Shown here: piece after piece, positions 7,660-15,449 of the stretch
Layout: each line of letters opens with the position of its first letter
How positions within the stretch are numbered: position 1 is the first letter of the stretch
Source: Acidobacteriota bacterium
Lineage (GTDB): Bacteria; Pseudomonadota; Alphaproteobacteria; Caulobacterales; Hyphomonadaceae
Direction: 5' to 3'
Assembly: GCA_016712445.1 (NCBI GenBank)
Contig: JADJRB010000004.1
Coordinates: 9,615 to 73,614 of the forward strand
DNA length: 64,000 nucleotides
The notes under the pieces: model-generated
Seen by the model: the letters and a program-made list of their open reading frames with translations, nothing else
Database searches by the model: none
Told to the model about the DNA's origin: nothing
Program-made: the position numbers and the translations under genes

Positions 7660-7702
7660 TCGTTCCAGGTTTTCGCCCGAATTGCCCTCTCAGGAGCCGA
7701 TC

Positions 7703-8596
7703 ATGACCGACCGTGTCCGCACCTCGATCGCCGCCGCAGCCCCGATGGTTGTCGCCGACAGTGGCGACGCCGAGCTGATCCAGCTCTGGATTGATAGCCA
7801 TCGGAAGAGCGCGAAAACCCGTGCGCAGTATCGGCGCGTGGCCGATCGACTGTGCGCGTGGATGGCGGCGAACACGACGGCCCTGCCCCGGCTTACGCTG
7901 CGCGAGCTGCTCGATTTCGCCGAGACATTGGCGGACATGGCGCCGAACAGCCAGAAGGCGATCTTATCGGCGGTCAAAAGCCTGCTGACATTTGCGCAGA
8001 AGACCGGCTACTGCCAGTACAACGTCGGGGCCGCGCTCGAGGTGGCCAAGACCAAGAACACACTGGCCGCGCGGATCTTAAGCGAGGAGCAGGTGCTGCG
8101 CATGATCGCAGCCGAGCCTGACGTGCAGAAGCAGCTCATCATCCGCATGCTCTACGCGACCGGCGGCCGCGTGTCGGAGCTGTGTGGCCTAACCTGGCGC
8201 GACGCGGTCGCCAATGGCGACGCCGGCCAGCTCACCCTGCTGGGCAAGGGCGGGGTCACGCGCGTGGTGCTGCTGAGCCGCGCAACCTGGCAGGTGCTCA
8301 GCAGCAGTCGCCCGGCCGACGCCAGCCCTGACGCGCCGATCGTTCGGAGCCGCACCGGCAAACCGCTGGCGCGCTCGTGGATTTGGGGTGTCGTGAAGGC
8401 CGCCGCCGTGCGCGCAGGACTGCCCGACGGCGTCAGCCCCCACTGGATGCGCCACGCCCACATTAGCCATGCGCTCGATCGCGGCGCGCCGGCGCACCTG
8501 GTCAAAGCGACGGTGGGCCACGCGTCGCTTGAGACCACCAGCGCCTACGCGCACGCGCGGCCGAGCGACTCCAGCGCGCGCTATCTGCCGATCTAG
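7703..8596 (+). CDS. Tyrosine recombinase, XerC/XerD-like
   Basis: This 297-aa protein has a SAM-like N-terminal core-binding domain (residues ~25-110) and a C-terminal catalytic domain. Visible catalytic residues are Arg in ATGGRVSELCGL (~165), Lys in GKGGVTR (~188), His-x-x-Arg in HWMRH (~248), GH in VGHASLETT (~272) and the Tyr in TSAYAHARP. It is well separated from attP and from the second recombinase (53401). It may therefore resolve genome multimers or act on another site rather than being the main integrase. CAGGAG serves as SD and the gene has its own promoter. Confidence 0.9.
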   Translation: MTDRVRTSIAAAAPMVVADSGDAELIQLWIDSHRKSAKTRAQYRRVADRLCAWMAANTTALPRLTLRELLDFAETLADMAPNSQKAILSAVKSLLTFAQKTGYCQYNVGAALEVAKTKNTLAARILSEEQVLRMIAAEPDVQKQLIIRMLYATGGRVSELCGLTWRDAVANGDAGQLTLLGKGGVTRVVLLSRATWQVLSSSRPADASPDAPIVRSRTGKPLARSWIWGVVKAAAVRAGLPDGVSPHWMRHAHISHALDRGAPAHLVKATVGHASLETTSAYAHARPSDSSARYLPI

Positions 8597-8597
8597 G

Positions 8598-8903
8598 CTA
8601 GGCTCGTGGTGCGCCGACCTCGCGGATATGCAGCGGGGCGGCAGGGTCGGAGAGCTGCAGCGCGACCGCGGCATGCAGCGTGCGCTGCTGCGACTCCATC
8701 GCTAGACGCAGCTTAGCAACCTCAGTTGTCAGCGCTGTTATGGCGCGCGCCTGCGCGTCCAGCGTGGCATACAGCCGTGTTAGCTCAATGGCCTCAGGCA
8801 GGCGCGCTTCGAGCGCAAAGAGCCGGGTCAAGATCTCAATGGCGATCGGGATGGGGATGTCGTGCAATGGTAGGGCTGGGGTGTCGGGGTTCACTGGTGG
8901 CAT
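8598..8903 (-). CDS. Coiled-coil hypothetical protein, 101 aa
   Basis: It is encoded against its neighbours, tail to tail with the recombinase. The start is supported by AGAGGAGAG. After a Pro-rich N-terminus, residues ~18-85 form a heptad-like helix (IEILTRLFALEARLPEAIELTRLYATLDAQARAI and on). It is probably an oligomeric regulator or structural accessory; the function is unknown. Confidence 0.55.
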   Translation of the reverse strand: MPPVNPDTPALPLHDIPIPIAIEILTRLFALEARLPEAIELTRLYATLDAQARAITALTTEVAKLRLAMESQQRTLHAAVALQLSDPAAPLHIREVGAPRA

Positions 8904-9219
8904 GCCGCTCTCCTCTCGCGTGGCCTGCCACCAGTGTACCATGCGCCGCAAGCCAGTGCGCGCTGGGCGCGGCGCGTGACAGTGCCGTATCGTTTTGCTG
9001 CGCACAGGCGTTCTCTCTTGTGAAGATGGCCTCGCTACGCCCGGTCATAGCAGGTACTAGACGAAAAATGGTTTACAGTACTAGGAAAAGCCATTGCGTA
9101 GGGCGTGGTGGGTGTGATAGAATTCAGCGGTCAGATCACCATACCTCATCGCAGCGAACCACGCGCGATCGGCGTTCTCCACCCGAGAACTACGATCGCG
9201 TGTTTGTGTAGGTGGCTCC
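8904..9219. other. Intergenic control region before the late module
   Basis: The region has no convincing gene. It holds two direct copies of GTACTAG (near 9053 and 9078), an AT-rich stretch and a possible promoter TTGCGT-18 nt-TAGAAT (9094-9123). At 9164-9200 lies a nested inverted repeat (CGCGATCG/CGATCGCG enclosing GTTCTC/GAGAAC) just before the SD of 9220. It is a plausible late-promoter and operator region. Confidence 0.5.
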
Positions 9220-9477
9220 ATGACAGACCCGGTCGAGCGGATCAATGAACTCAACGGGTACGGCTGGGGCCATGCGCGCTTCGAGCTGGGCGCGACCGGC
9301 GAGCTGCACGAGCTGGCGACCGTGATTACCGTCCGGCAGCTGCCCAACGAGCCGATCGCGCACTTCATTGCGCGCCTGACGGCGAACTATGGCATGCAGC
9401 GCGGTGACACGCTCGAGTTTATCAGCGCCGGCGGAAAGCTCGACATCGCGAAAATCACCAAGCTGCCGCGGTGCTAG
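9220..9477 (+). CDS. Hypothetical protein, 85 aa
   Basis: It is the first gene of the late-strand block, ending 4 nt before the tRNA. The sequence (VERINELNGYGWGHARFELGATGE...) is a compact alpha/beta mix with no known motif. Position suggests an early-late regulator or leader gene, which is not demonstrable. Confidence 0.55.
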   Translation: MTDPVERINELNGYGWGHARFELGATGELHELATVITVRQLPNEPIAHFIARLTANYGMQRGDTLEFISAGGKLDIAKITKLPRC

Positions 9478-9481
9478 ACAG

Positions 9482-9556
<75 letters not shown>

Positions 9557-9995
9557 GTGCATCGCCGCTCAGACGGCGAGCCGGACAGTGTAACCGGCCC
9601 AACCTGACGGCGATCGGAGGATCGCAGACTCCCACCGCCGACCAATGCCCACAATGCGCGCGGGGCGCCTGTTTTTCGGTGATTGCGCTGGGCTGCGCGG
9701 GTGGCGCGATGATGGCACAAGCCGGAGCGCACTGACGGCAGAACACTCGCACATGGTTTGACCGCTTATACCGTCCGCAATCGCTGGGGCCGAGCCACGG
9801 TCGCGCCGTGGGGCAGGCGCCCGAACCCTGACAACTGAGATCCGTACCGACCAACGGGCGGGCTGATTCACCCCACGGGTGCATTGGCTCGCCCGTTTGT
9901 TGTGAGATCCGCGCCCAGCCGCACTCACGCCGCCCTGCTGCGGCCCTCCGGCACTATGCCGTACGTGCGTACCTGGGCGCGGTGGAGCATCCGCC
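9557..9995. other. Non-coding stretch after tRNA-fMet
   Basis: There is no ORF with an SD and natural composition on either strand. Several hairpins are visible: GCGATC-GGAG-GATCGC near 9608, a CCACGG/CCGTGG hairpin near 9796, and the terminator-like element at 9853-9897. A small RNA or degenerate tRNA genes are possible, but I could not fold a second cloverleaf. Confidence 0.45.
9853..9897 (+). terminator. Terminator-like hairpin
   Basis: AACGGGCG (9853-9860) pairs with CGCCCGTT (9890-9897). An inner CACC/GGTG pairing is possible, and TGTTGTG follows. It lies between the tRNA region and the lysis genes. Confidence 0.45.
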
Positions 9996-10340
9996 ATGGC
10001 GATCAGTCCGGAAGACGCGCTGCAGGTCGCGGCCGAGCAGCGGCGCCGCCTTGGCCAGCTGCGCCGGCGCGCGGCGCGCCAGGGCAGCGAGACTCCGCCG
10101 AGCGTCTTGGTCGAGATCGCCGAACTCGAGGCTGCGTTGGCGGACAAGGACGAGTCGCCGGATGTACCGCCGTGGAATCAGGACGAGGCCATGCCGCACG
10201 ATCCCGTATCTCGCTATGAATTTGCGATGCTGGCCACGCAGGTCGCGCGGATCACGCAGGTGCTGATTCTCAGCACCATTGCGCTCGTGCTGAGCCTGAC
10301 CTCTTTTTTACTGGTCATCTATCTCCTGGTGAGTCGATGA
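9996..10340 (+). CDS. Membrane protein, 114 aa, candidate holin-like
   Basis: There is a basic helical N-terminus (residues 8-50), then one C-terminal membrane segment (VLILSTIALVLSLTSFLLVIYLL, broken here only by the membrane border). Its stop overlaps the ATG of the amidase (ATGA), so the two are co-translated. Small membrane proteins beside an endolysin are often holins or anti-holins, but single-span C-tail topology is not diagnostic. Confidence 0.65.
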   Translation: MAISPEDALQVAAEQRRRLGQLRRRAARQGSETPPSVLVEIAELEAALADKDESPDVPPWNQDEAMPHDPVSRYEFAMLATQVARITQVLILSTIALVLSLTSFLLVIYLLVSR

Positions 10341-11092
10341 TTCCGTACCGCGATCTGCGCCCGCACCTCGATCGTGCGGACTGGACAATCGGTCGGCGCG
10401 CGGGCGATCCGCATGGCGGCACGCTGCATTTCAATGGCCCGCCCGTGGCCGGCGCGGCCGACGTGGACGCATGCATTCGGCAGCTCCAGGCCGACGCGCG
10501 TTACCACATGCGGCCCAACGGGCTGCACGCCGATGGGATCCAATATACCTATGCGGCGCTGCCCGATGGGACGATCGCCATCCTGCGCGATGACCACGCC
10601 ATGCTGTGGCACTGCGCAAATCACATCGGCAACATGCACCATGTAGCGATCCACATCCCGATCGGCGGCGCCCAGCAGCCGACGCCGGCGCAGTGGGCGG
10701 CCACTACCGCGCTGTTCGAGACGCTGATCAGCCGCTACGGCTGGGCCAGCCGCCACGCGATCAAGGGCCACCGCGAGTGGCCACGGAGCGACGGCAAGCC
10801 GCAGAAGAGCTGCCCCGGCCCGATCCTGACCCGCCTGCTCGAGCAGTGGCGCGGCGCGCTTGCGGGCGCGGCCACCTACCGCGTCGCGGCGGACGTGGCG
10901 CTGATTCGTGAAGGGGCGGGCCAGCAGTATCGGGTTGCGCTGCACGGCACCGCCCGGCTCCCGCGCGGAGCGATGGTCGTGGCCGACGCCATTGTCCATG
11001 GCACGCCGCCGGCTGGCTCCAGCGATCCGCGCTGGGTACACCTTGCAAGCCAGGTTGGCTTCATGCACATGAGTGTGCTGGAGGCGCCATGA
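10337..11092 (+). CDS. Endolysin, N-acetylmuramoyl-L-alanine amidase (PGRP/Amidase_2)
   Basis: The protein has 251 aa. The N-terminal catalytic domain (residues ~15-165) shows the amidase_2/PGRP zinc pattern: His in TLHFNG (~31), a mid-domain HIGNMHHVAIHIPIG segment, and GHREWPRSDG...KSCPG (~140-155) supplying His and Cys. Residues ~180-250 look like an SH3-type cell-wall-binding domain (ADVALIREGAGQQYRV...RWVHLASQVGFMH). It cleaves the peptide-sugar bond of peptidoglycan at lysis and is coupled to the membrane protein before it. Confidence 0.88.
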   Translation: MIPYRDLRPHLDRADWTIGRRAGDPHGGTLHFNGPPVAGAADVDACIRQLQADARYHMRPNGLHADGIQYTYAALPDGTIAILRDDHAMLWHCANHIGNMHHVAIHIPIGGAQQPTPAQWAATTALFETLISRYGWASRHAIKGHREWPRSDGKPQKSCPGPILTRLLEQWRGALAGAATYRVAADVALIREGAGQQYRVALHGTARLPRGAMVVADAIVHGTPPAGSSDPRWVHLASQVGFMHMSVLEAP

Positions 11093-11355
11093 TCGATCGC
11101 CGTTACCGCGGCTGCGCCCAACACCGCCTGTGGTTCATCGGCGCGCAGTGCCCGGTGTGTCACCCGCTGCCGCCGAACCAGGACTGTCCGCACTGCGCGC
11201 GGCCCGCGCCGCAGGAACTGACCGGGCTTTCGGCGCGCCTGACCGTGCAATCCATGCTGGTGGATGTGCTGCTGCATGCCCTGCGCGTCCGCGAGCAGGA
11301 GATCCGTGCCCTGCGCGAGCGCGTGCAGGCGCTGGAGTGGGCCCATGGCGGATGA
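11089..11355 (+). CDS. Small Cys-rich protein with C-terminal coiled coil, 88 aa
   Basis: Its ATG overlaps the amidase stop. Residues ~9-37 contain C/H pairs (CAQHRLW, CPVCHPLPP, CPHCARP), suggesting a zinc-bound knuckle. Residues ~45-85 form a coiled coil (LRVREQEIRALRERVQALEWA). It lies in the lysis block; the function is unknown. Confidence 0.6.
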   Translation: MIDRRYRGCAQHRLWFIGAQCPVCHPLPPNQDCPHCARPAPQELTGLSARLTVQSMLVDVLLHALRVREQEIRALRERVQALEWAHGG

Positions 11356-11567
11356 GGCCCCGATCTGCCAACCGATCCGCAACGCCGATCCTGATCTGCC
11401 CGGTGTGCCGCACCGCATCGACCGTTATCTGGCGGCAGGCCGGCGTGCTGATGCTCTGGTGCCGCGTGTGCGCGCGCGATGTGCGCTGGCGTGCGGTCTT
11501 TGCGCGCCGCCAGGAGGTGGTCGTTGACGCCGCTGCTCTGGCTCAGTGTCGCACTGCTCGCCGCTAA
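11352..11567 (+). CDS. Zinc-ribbon protein, 71 aa
   Basis: The ATGA overlap with the previous gene gives the start. CPVC and CRVC 23 residues apart form one zinc ribbon, and the tail is Arg/Ala-rich. Its 3' end overlaps a TTG-started membrane peptide gene by 44 nt. Confidence 0.55.
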   Translation: MRPRSANRSATPILICPVCRTASTVIWRQAGVLMLWCRVCARDVRWRAVFARRQEVVVDAAALAQCRTARR

Positions 11568-11646
11568 TGCGCTGGTTGTATGGGCCTGCTTGGTCGTGTC
11601 GGCGCGTGCGGCGGCCGCCGATTCGCCCCCCGAGGAGGATGGATGA
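11524..11646 (+). CDS. 40-aa membrane peptide, TTG start
   Basis: AGGAGGTGG sits 5 nt before TTG 11524. The frame reads LTPLLWLSVALLAANALVV, then WACLVVSARAAAADSPPEEDG and a stop overlapping the next ATG. It has one transmembrane helix and an acidic tail. It is a candidate holin, spanin or pinholin component beside the endolysin. Confidence 0.55.
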   Translation: MTPLLWLSVALLAANALVVWACLVVSARAAAADSPPEEDG

Positions 11647-11969
11647 ATCCCCAGAATCCCCGCACGGATCGCGCATGGCGCCACGCGCGTGCCGTCTATC
11701 TCTGGCGGTTGCGCCAGGTGCTGCGCACGATCCCGAAGGACGCGGACGGCGATCAATTGCTGCAGTGGCGGCTCTATGCCATGCGGATAGTCGCCATGCT
11801 CGGCGCCAAGCAGCTCGCCGGCGTCATCTGGCCGTGGCAGCCGCGCTACCGCGACGCCGGGCGGGGCACGCCCAGGCCGGGCCAGGCCCGCCGCCGGGCG
11901 CTGGCCGCGCAGCGGCCGCGCGGCCGGCGCACGCCGCGCGGCCGCGCGAGCAACCCGACCGCGCTCTGA
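11643..11969 (+). CDS. Basic hypothetical protein, 108 aa
   Basis: ATG 11643 overlaps the TGA of the peptide before it and follows GAGGAGG. Residues 10-70 are helical with Trp/Arg (AWRHARAVYLWRLRQVL). The last 40 residues are Arg/Pro/Gly-rich and disordered. No family is recognised. Confidence 0.55.
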   Translation: MNPQNPRTDRAWRHARAVYLWRLRQVLRTIPKDADGDQLLQWRLYAMRIVAMLGAKQLAGVIWPWQPRYRDAGRGTPRPGQARRRALAAQRPRGRRTPRGRASNPTAL

Positions 11970-12082
11970 TGCGCCCGACGCCGCGCTGGCGCGACCCCGC
12001 GTGGTGGCTGCTCGCGCTCTACTTTCCGTTTTGGTTGGCGCTGCGCATCGCCGCACGCCTGACGACAAAGGACGCCTCATGA
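11969..12082 (+). CDS. 37-aa membrane peptide
   Basis: The TGATG overlap and in-frame stop overlapping the next ATG show it is part of the operon. It has one hydrophobic helix (PAWWLLALYFPFWLALRIAA) with a basic C-terminus. It is another small membrane protein in the lysis neighbourhood. Confidence 0.5.
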   Translation: MRPTPRWRDPAWWLLALYFPFWLALRIAARLTTKDAS

Positions 12083-12672
12083 CCCAGGAACAGGGCCACC
12101 TCGACGAGGCCGCCGCGCTGGCCGCCGCCGCCGGCATGCACGACGTTATTCGCTGGCGCGCCACATGGCGCGTTGACAAATACCACGGCGACTGGACTCC
12201 CGCGCAGATCGCGGCAGGTCTGGCCCCCGCGCCCTACGAGACGATCGTGCGCGAGGGCAATCTGCTGATGTACGGCGGCGTGTCGTGCCTGTGGCAGTGC
12301 CTGATCGGCAACGGCACCGGTACCGCCGGGCAGACGCTGACGTTCTTCAACAACGCGAACGCGACCATCGGGGTCGGCGACTCGACCACTGCGGCCGCCG
12401 CGACCCAGACCGACCTGCAGGCCGCGACCAACAAGCTGCGCAAGGCGCAGGACGCGACCTACCCGCAGCACACCGACGCGACCACGTCGGGCGCCGCCTC
12501 GATTGTGTTCAAAAGCACGTTCGGCAGCGCTGACGCCAACTTCGCATGGCAAGAGTGGGCGATTTTTAACGGCGCGGCCGGCGGGCGCATGCTCAACCGC
12601 AAGGTGGAGTCGCTGGGAACCAAGGCGAGCGGCACGACCTGGGCGCTCACGGTCACGCTGACCCTCGCCTAG
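12079..12672 (+). CDS. Structural protein, probable tail/fibre component, 197 aa
   Basis: The ATGA overlap defines the start. After a helical N-terminus the protein is Thr/Ala/Asn-rich beta sequence (TAGQTLTFFNNANATIGVGDSTTAAAAT, ..., TTWALTVTLTLA), typical of phage virion surface proteins. It leads a run of virion-surface-like genes lying before the terminase. Confidence 0.6.
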   Translation: MTQEQGHLDEAAALAAAAGMHDVIRWRATWRVDKYHGDWTPAQIAAGLAPAPYETIVREGNLLMYGGVSCLWQCLIGNGTGTAGQTLTFFNNANATIGVGDSTTAAAATQTDLQAATNKLRKAQDATYPQHTDATTSGAASIVFKSTFGSADANFAWQEWAIFNGAAGGRMLNRKVESLGTKASGTTWALTVTLTLA

Positions 12673-12684
12673 CGGAGACCCGCC

Positions 12685-13950
12685 ATGGCGATCGCCACGA
12701 GCGAGACCGTTTCCGGCACCGCGACCGCCGCGAACAGCGTGGCGACCGCGAGCTGGACACCCGCCGCAAATGATTGCATTCTGGTGTGGGTCGCCTGCCG
12801 CTCAGGAGTGACCGCCGCGTCGGTCGCGGGCAACGGCATCACCTTCGTGCAGGTGCTGAGCGACACCGAGTCGCCGCAGAACCAGTGTACGCTCTCGCTC
12901 TGGCGTGGTATGGCGGCCAGTCCATCGGCCGGCGCGATTACCGCCACGCTCTCGGGCACAGCCACCGCCGCCGTCATCCAAGCGCACCGTATCAGCGGCG
13001 CGGATACGAGCGGCGCCAATGGTGCAGGCGCGATCGGCGCCAGCGCCATCGCGAACACCGGGGCCAGCGACACGAGTACGCCGAGCGTCGCGCTTACGAC
13101 CACGGCCCCGAACAGCCGGGTCTACGGCGGCGCGACCCACCGCACGCAGGCATACAGCACAGGAACCGGCGAGACGGCGATCGCGCTCAATGTGACGGCC
13201 GGCACGGCGGGCGATGTCACCTCGCTCTCGACCGAGTACCAGGACGTTGCGAGCGCGTCGAGTGTCACGATTGATGGCACGCTGGCATCCGCGATCGACT
13301 GGATTCAGGGCGCGGTCGAGGTGTTGGTGCTGGCGGTGGTCGCGAAGAGCGGCACCGACAGCGGCGCGCTGAGTGAGGCCGCCAGCCTGGGCGTGGCGCC
13401 CAGCGGCACCGACAGCGGCGCGCTGAGTGAGGCCGCCAGCCTGGGCGTGGCGCCCAGCCGCACCGATAGCGGCGCGCTGGCCGATGCGTCGAGTGTCACG
13501 GTCACGATTAGCGTGGTGGACGCCGGCAGCTTCAGCGACGCGGCGAGCGTGGCGGATCTCGGCACGCTGCTCCAGCGCACCGAAGCCGGCACCTTGAGCG
13601 ACGCGGCCGCGCTCGCGGCCAGCGTTCCCGGCGCCGACAGCGGCGCCCTGAGTGACGCGGCAGCCCTGGCCGCCGCGCTCAGCCGCAGCGACAGCGGCAC
13701 CTTGACCGAGGTGGCGATCATCGCCCAGGCCCGCGCCGACAGTGGCGCGCTCGCCGAAGCGGTCGCACTCGCGGCCGGACTCAGCCGCACCGACAGCGGC
13801 ACGCTGAGCGAAGCCGCGCTGGTGATGCTGGTGATCGTGCTCTCACCGACCGCCGCGCTGACGCTGCACGTCCCCGCCGGTCGCCGCACGGCCAGTGTTC
13901 CGGCCGACCCGCTCCGCATGCGCGTCGCCCGCGAGGTTCGTGGCGCATGA
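12685..13950 (+). CDS. Repeat-containing virion surface protein, 421 aa
   Basis: Residues 1-215 form a beta-rich domain of fibre/adhesin type (ATSETVSGTATAANSV..., IDWIQGAVEVLVL). Residues ~220-385 contain at least eight imperfect 18-20-residue repeats of the form (T)DSGALSEAASLxxxxS. Two adjacent units are identical at DNA level (54-bp period, 13348-13455). It is probably an extended stalk or fibre with a C-terminal cap. The TGA overlaps the next ATG. Confidence 0.65.
   Translation: MAIATSETVSGTATAANSVATASWTPAANDCILVWVACRSGVTAASVAGNGITFVQVLSDTESPQNQCTLSLWRGMAASPSAGAITATLSGTATAAVIQAHRISGADTSGANGAGAIGASAIANTGASDTSTPSVALTTTAPNSRVYGGATHRTQAYSTGTGETAIALNVTAGTAGDVTSLSTEYQDVASASSVTIDGTLASAIDWIQGAVEVLVLAVVAKSGTDSGALSEAASLGVAPSGTDSGALSEAASLGVAPSRTDSGALADASSVTVTISVVDAGSFSDAASVADLGTLLQRTEAGTLSDAAALAASVPGADSGALSDAAALAAALSRSDSGTLTEVAIIAQARADSGALAEAVALAAGLSRTDSGTLSEAALVMLVIVLSPTAALTLHVPAGRRTASVPADPLRMRVAREVRGA
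13348..13455 (+). repeat. Two identical 54-bp tandem units
   Basis: The second 54-bp unit begins at 13402 and copies the first exactly, encoding 18 residues each. The exact identity inside a diverged repeat array indicates recent duplication, or an assembly expansion. Confidence 0.8.
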
Positions 13951-14477
13951 GCGTGTTTCCGACCTATCCCAAAACCGCGACGGCGAAGCGCGACTATACC
14001 ATCGACTGGGGCGCCGCCTATCCGGGCAATGCAATCGCCAGCGTAGCCTGGTCCGTACCTGCCGGACTGACGACGGTCGCGACAAGCTTCACGCCGAGTG
14101 CTGCGTCGATCCGGCTCGCGGGCGGCACGCTTGATCAGATCTATCTCGTGCGCTGCACGGTGACGTTGGCCGACGGCCAGATTGATCGGCAGTCCTTTCA
14201 GATCGCGATTGTGCCACGGATGACGGTGCTCAGCACGGTCAAAGATCCGGCCGCACTCATTGCATGCGCCATCAACGCCGATGCGCTGTTTGGGGAACCG
14301 ATCAGCAGCTACGCGTGGTCTGCGTCCGGCTGCGCAATCAGTGGGTCGACCACCGCCGCAACCGTGCGCGTGACGGCGGGCGTGGCGGGCACGACCGCGT
14401 ACGCCACCTGCCACCTGACGAGTGTGGGGGGGCAGGAAGACGACCGGACGATCGAACTCAGCATACAGGACTGCTAA
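13947..14477 (+). CDS. Ig-like phage fibre protein, 176 aa
   Basis: It begins MSVFPTYPKTATAKRDYTIDWG, then AIASVAWSVPAGLT; the DY-x-IDWG...S-x-W pattern is common in phage fibre Ig-like modules. Two beta-sandwich units are likely (residues 15-85 and 90-176). The start overlaps the stop of the repeat protein. Confidence 0.65.
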   Translation: MSVFPTYPKTATAKRDYTIDWGAAYPGNAIASVAWSVPAGLTTVATSFTPSAASIRLAGGTLDQIYLVRCTVTLADGQIDRQSFQIAIVPRMTVLSTVKDPAALIACAINADALFGEPISSYAWSASGCAISGSTTAATVRVTAGVAGTTAYATCHLTSVGGQEDDRTIELSIQDC

Positions 14478-14687
14478 ATGCCCCACTCTGCGCGCGAGAC
14501 CTATCCTGCGGAGCGCCCGGATGCGACGCTCGAGCCGACCGCCGCCGCTGTGCGGGCGTTTGGCCCACCCGGCCACACCGAGCTCTTGCTGCTCACGCCT
14601 TCACAGGTGCTCGCGCTGGTGGGCGGCAAGCTGATCGCCTACACAACGGGGCAGGGGGATACCCTGCTGCTGGCCTATGACGACTAG
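14478..14687 (+). CDS. Hypothetical protein, 69 aa
   Basis: It abuts the Ig-like gene (TAA then ATG). The N-terminus is polar and Pro-rich, then TELLLLTPSQVLALVGGKLIAYTTGQGDTLLLAYDD, a likely small beta domain. It is probably a virion accessory; the family is unknown. Confidence 0.5.
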   Translation: MPHSARETYPAERPDATLEPTAAAVRAFGPPGHTELLLLTPSQVLALVGGKLIAYTTGQGDTLLLAYDD

Positions 14688-14856
14688 CGCCATCCTGCTG
14701 CTCCTCCTCCTGGGCGCAGCGGCATGCTACTGGCAGCACCAGACGCAGGCCGATCCGACCGTCACGCCCTGTCTGTACTGCGGCGATCTGGTATTGCATC
14801 TGCCGGGACTGCCGTATCGCTGCCCGAGCTGCCGCCACTGGTGGTGGATCGACTGA
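14677..14856 (+). CDS. 59-aa exported/membrane zinc-ribbon peptide
   Basis: The ATG overlaps the end of the preceding gene. There is an N-terminal hydrophobic segment (TSAILLLLLLGAAACYW) followed by CLYCGDLV...YRCPSCRHWWW, a CxxC-x(~15)-CxxC zinc ribbon ending in Trp residues. It is just under 60 codons and easily missed. The function is unknown. Confidence 0.5.
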   Translation: MTTSAILLLLLLGAAACYWQHQTQADPTVTPCLYCGDLVLHLPGLPYRCPSCRHWWWID

Positions 14857-14888
14857 TAGCGCGGAAATAGCGCAGGACACACGCGCGG

Positions 14889-15449
14889 ATGGGCCGCAAA
14901 TCAAGCATCAGTCCCGAGCAAGGCGCACAGCTTCTGGACGCCTACAAACGACTCGGCAACAAGAGCGCAGCGGCCCGCGAAATTGGCGTGTCCGAGGATG
15001 CCGCCCGGCGGTTTTTCGCGGATACACCCAAGGCCGCCGCGCCCGCGCTGGCAACCCAGCGGCGGATCGTGGAGGCCGCCGGCGCCAGCCTGTGGAATAC
15101 CCACGTCGCGATGGAGCAGAACTACCAGCGGGCGCTCAAGCTCTACGCACAGCTCGAGCAGGGCATCCGGGAGGAAAAGCAGGGCAGCGACGGCCCGTAT
15201 GTGACGCAAACCCCGATGAGCACGCACGTGGCAGCACTCCGGGAGATCCGCGAGCACATCAAGCTCTACGCCGATATTGCCAAAATGCTGGCCGATGTCG
15301 AAGAGGCGCGCACATTCCAGCGGGCCGTGATCGAGGCGATCCGTGAGGCAGACCCCGCCACAGCCCAGCGCATCATCGGCCGATTACGGGAACTCGGGGC
15401 GTTGGTACTCGCTCTTACAGGATCTGGAGGAACTGGCCCCGCCGGATGA
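14889..15449 (+). CDS. terS: Terminase small subunit
   Basis: The protein has 186 aa. The N-terminal helix-turn-helix (residues ~8-42: SPEQGAQLLDAYKRLGNKSAAAREIGVSEDAARR split by turns) would bind the packaging site. The central helices (~65-165) suit the oligomer ring of small terminases. It directly precedes and overlaps the large subunit, which fixes the assignment. Confidence 0.82.
   Translation: MGRKSSISPEQGAQLLDAYKRLGNKSAAAREIGVSEDAARRFFADTPKAAAPALATQRRIVEAAGASLWNTHVAMEQNYQRALKLYAQLEQGIREEKQGSDGPYVTQTPMSTHVAALREIREHIKLYADIAKMLADVEEARTFQRAVIEAIREADPATAQRIIGRLRELGALVLALTGSGGTGPAG

Noticed and set aside
9570..9645. Possible second tRNA ending in GACCA after tRNA-fMet
   Set aside because: Acceptor arms match at only five positions, the T loop lacks TTC, and an internal GCGATC/GATCGC stem conflicts with a cloverleaf.
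13305..14576. 423-aa minus-strand ORF
   Set aside because: Antisense to the repeat protein and Ig-like gene; the composition mirrors their repeats and there is no SD.
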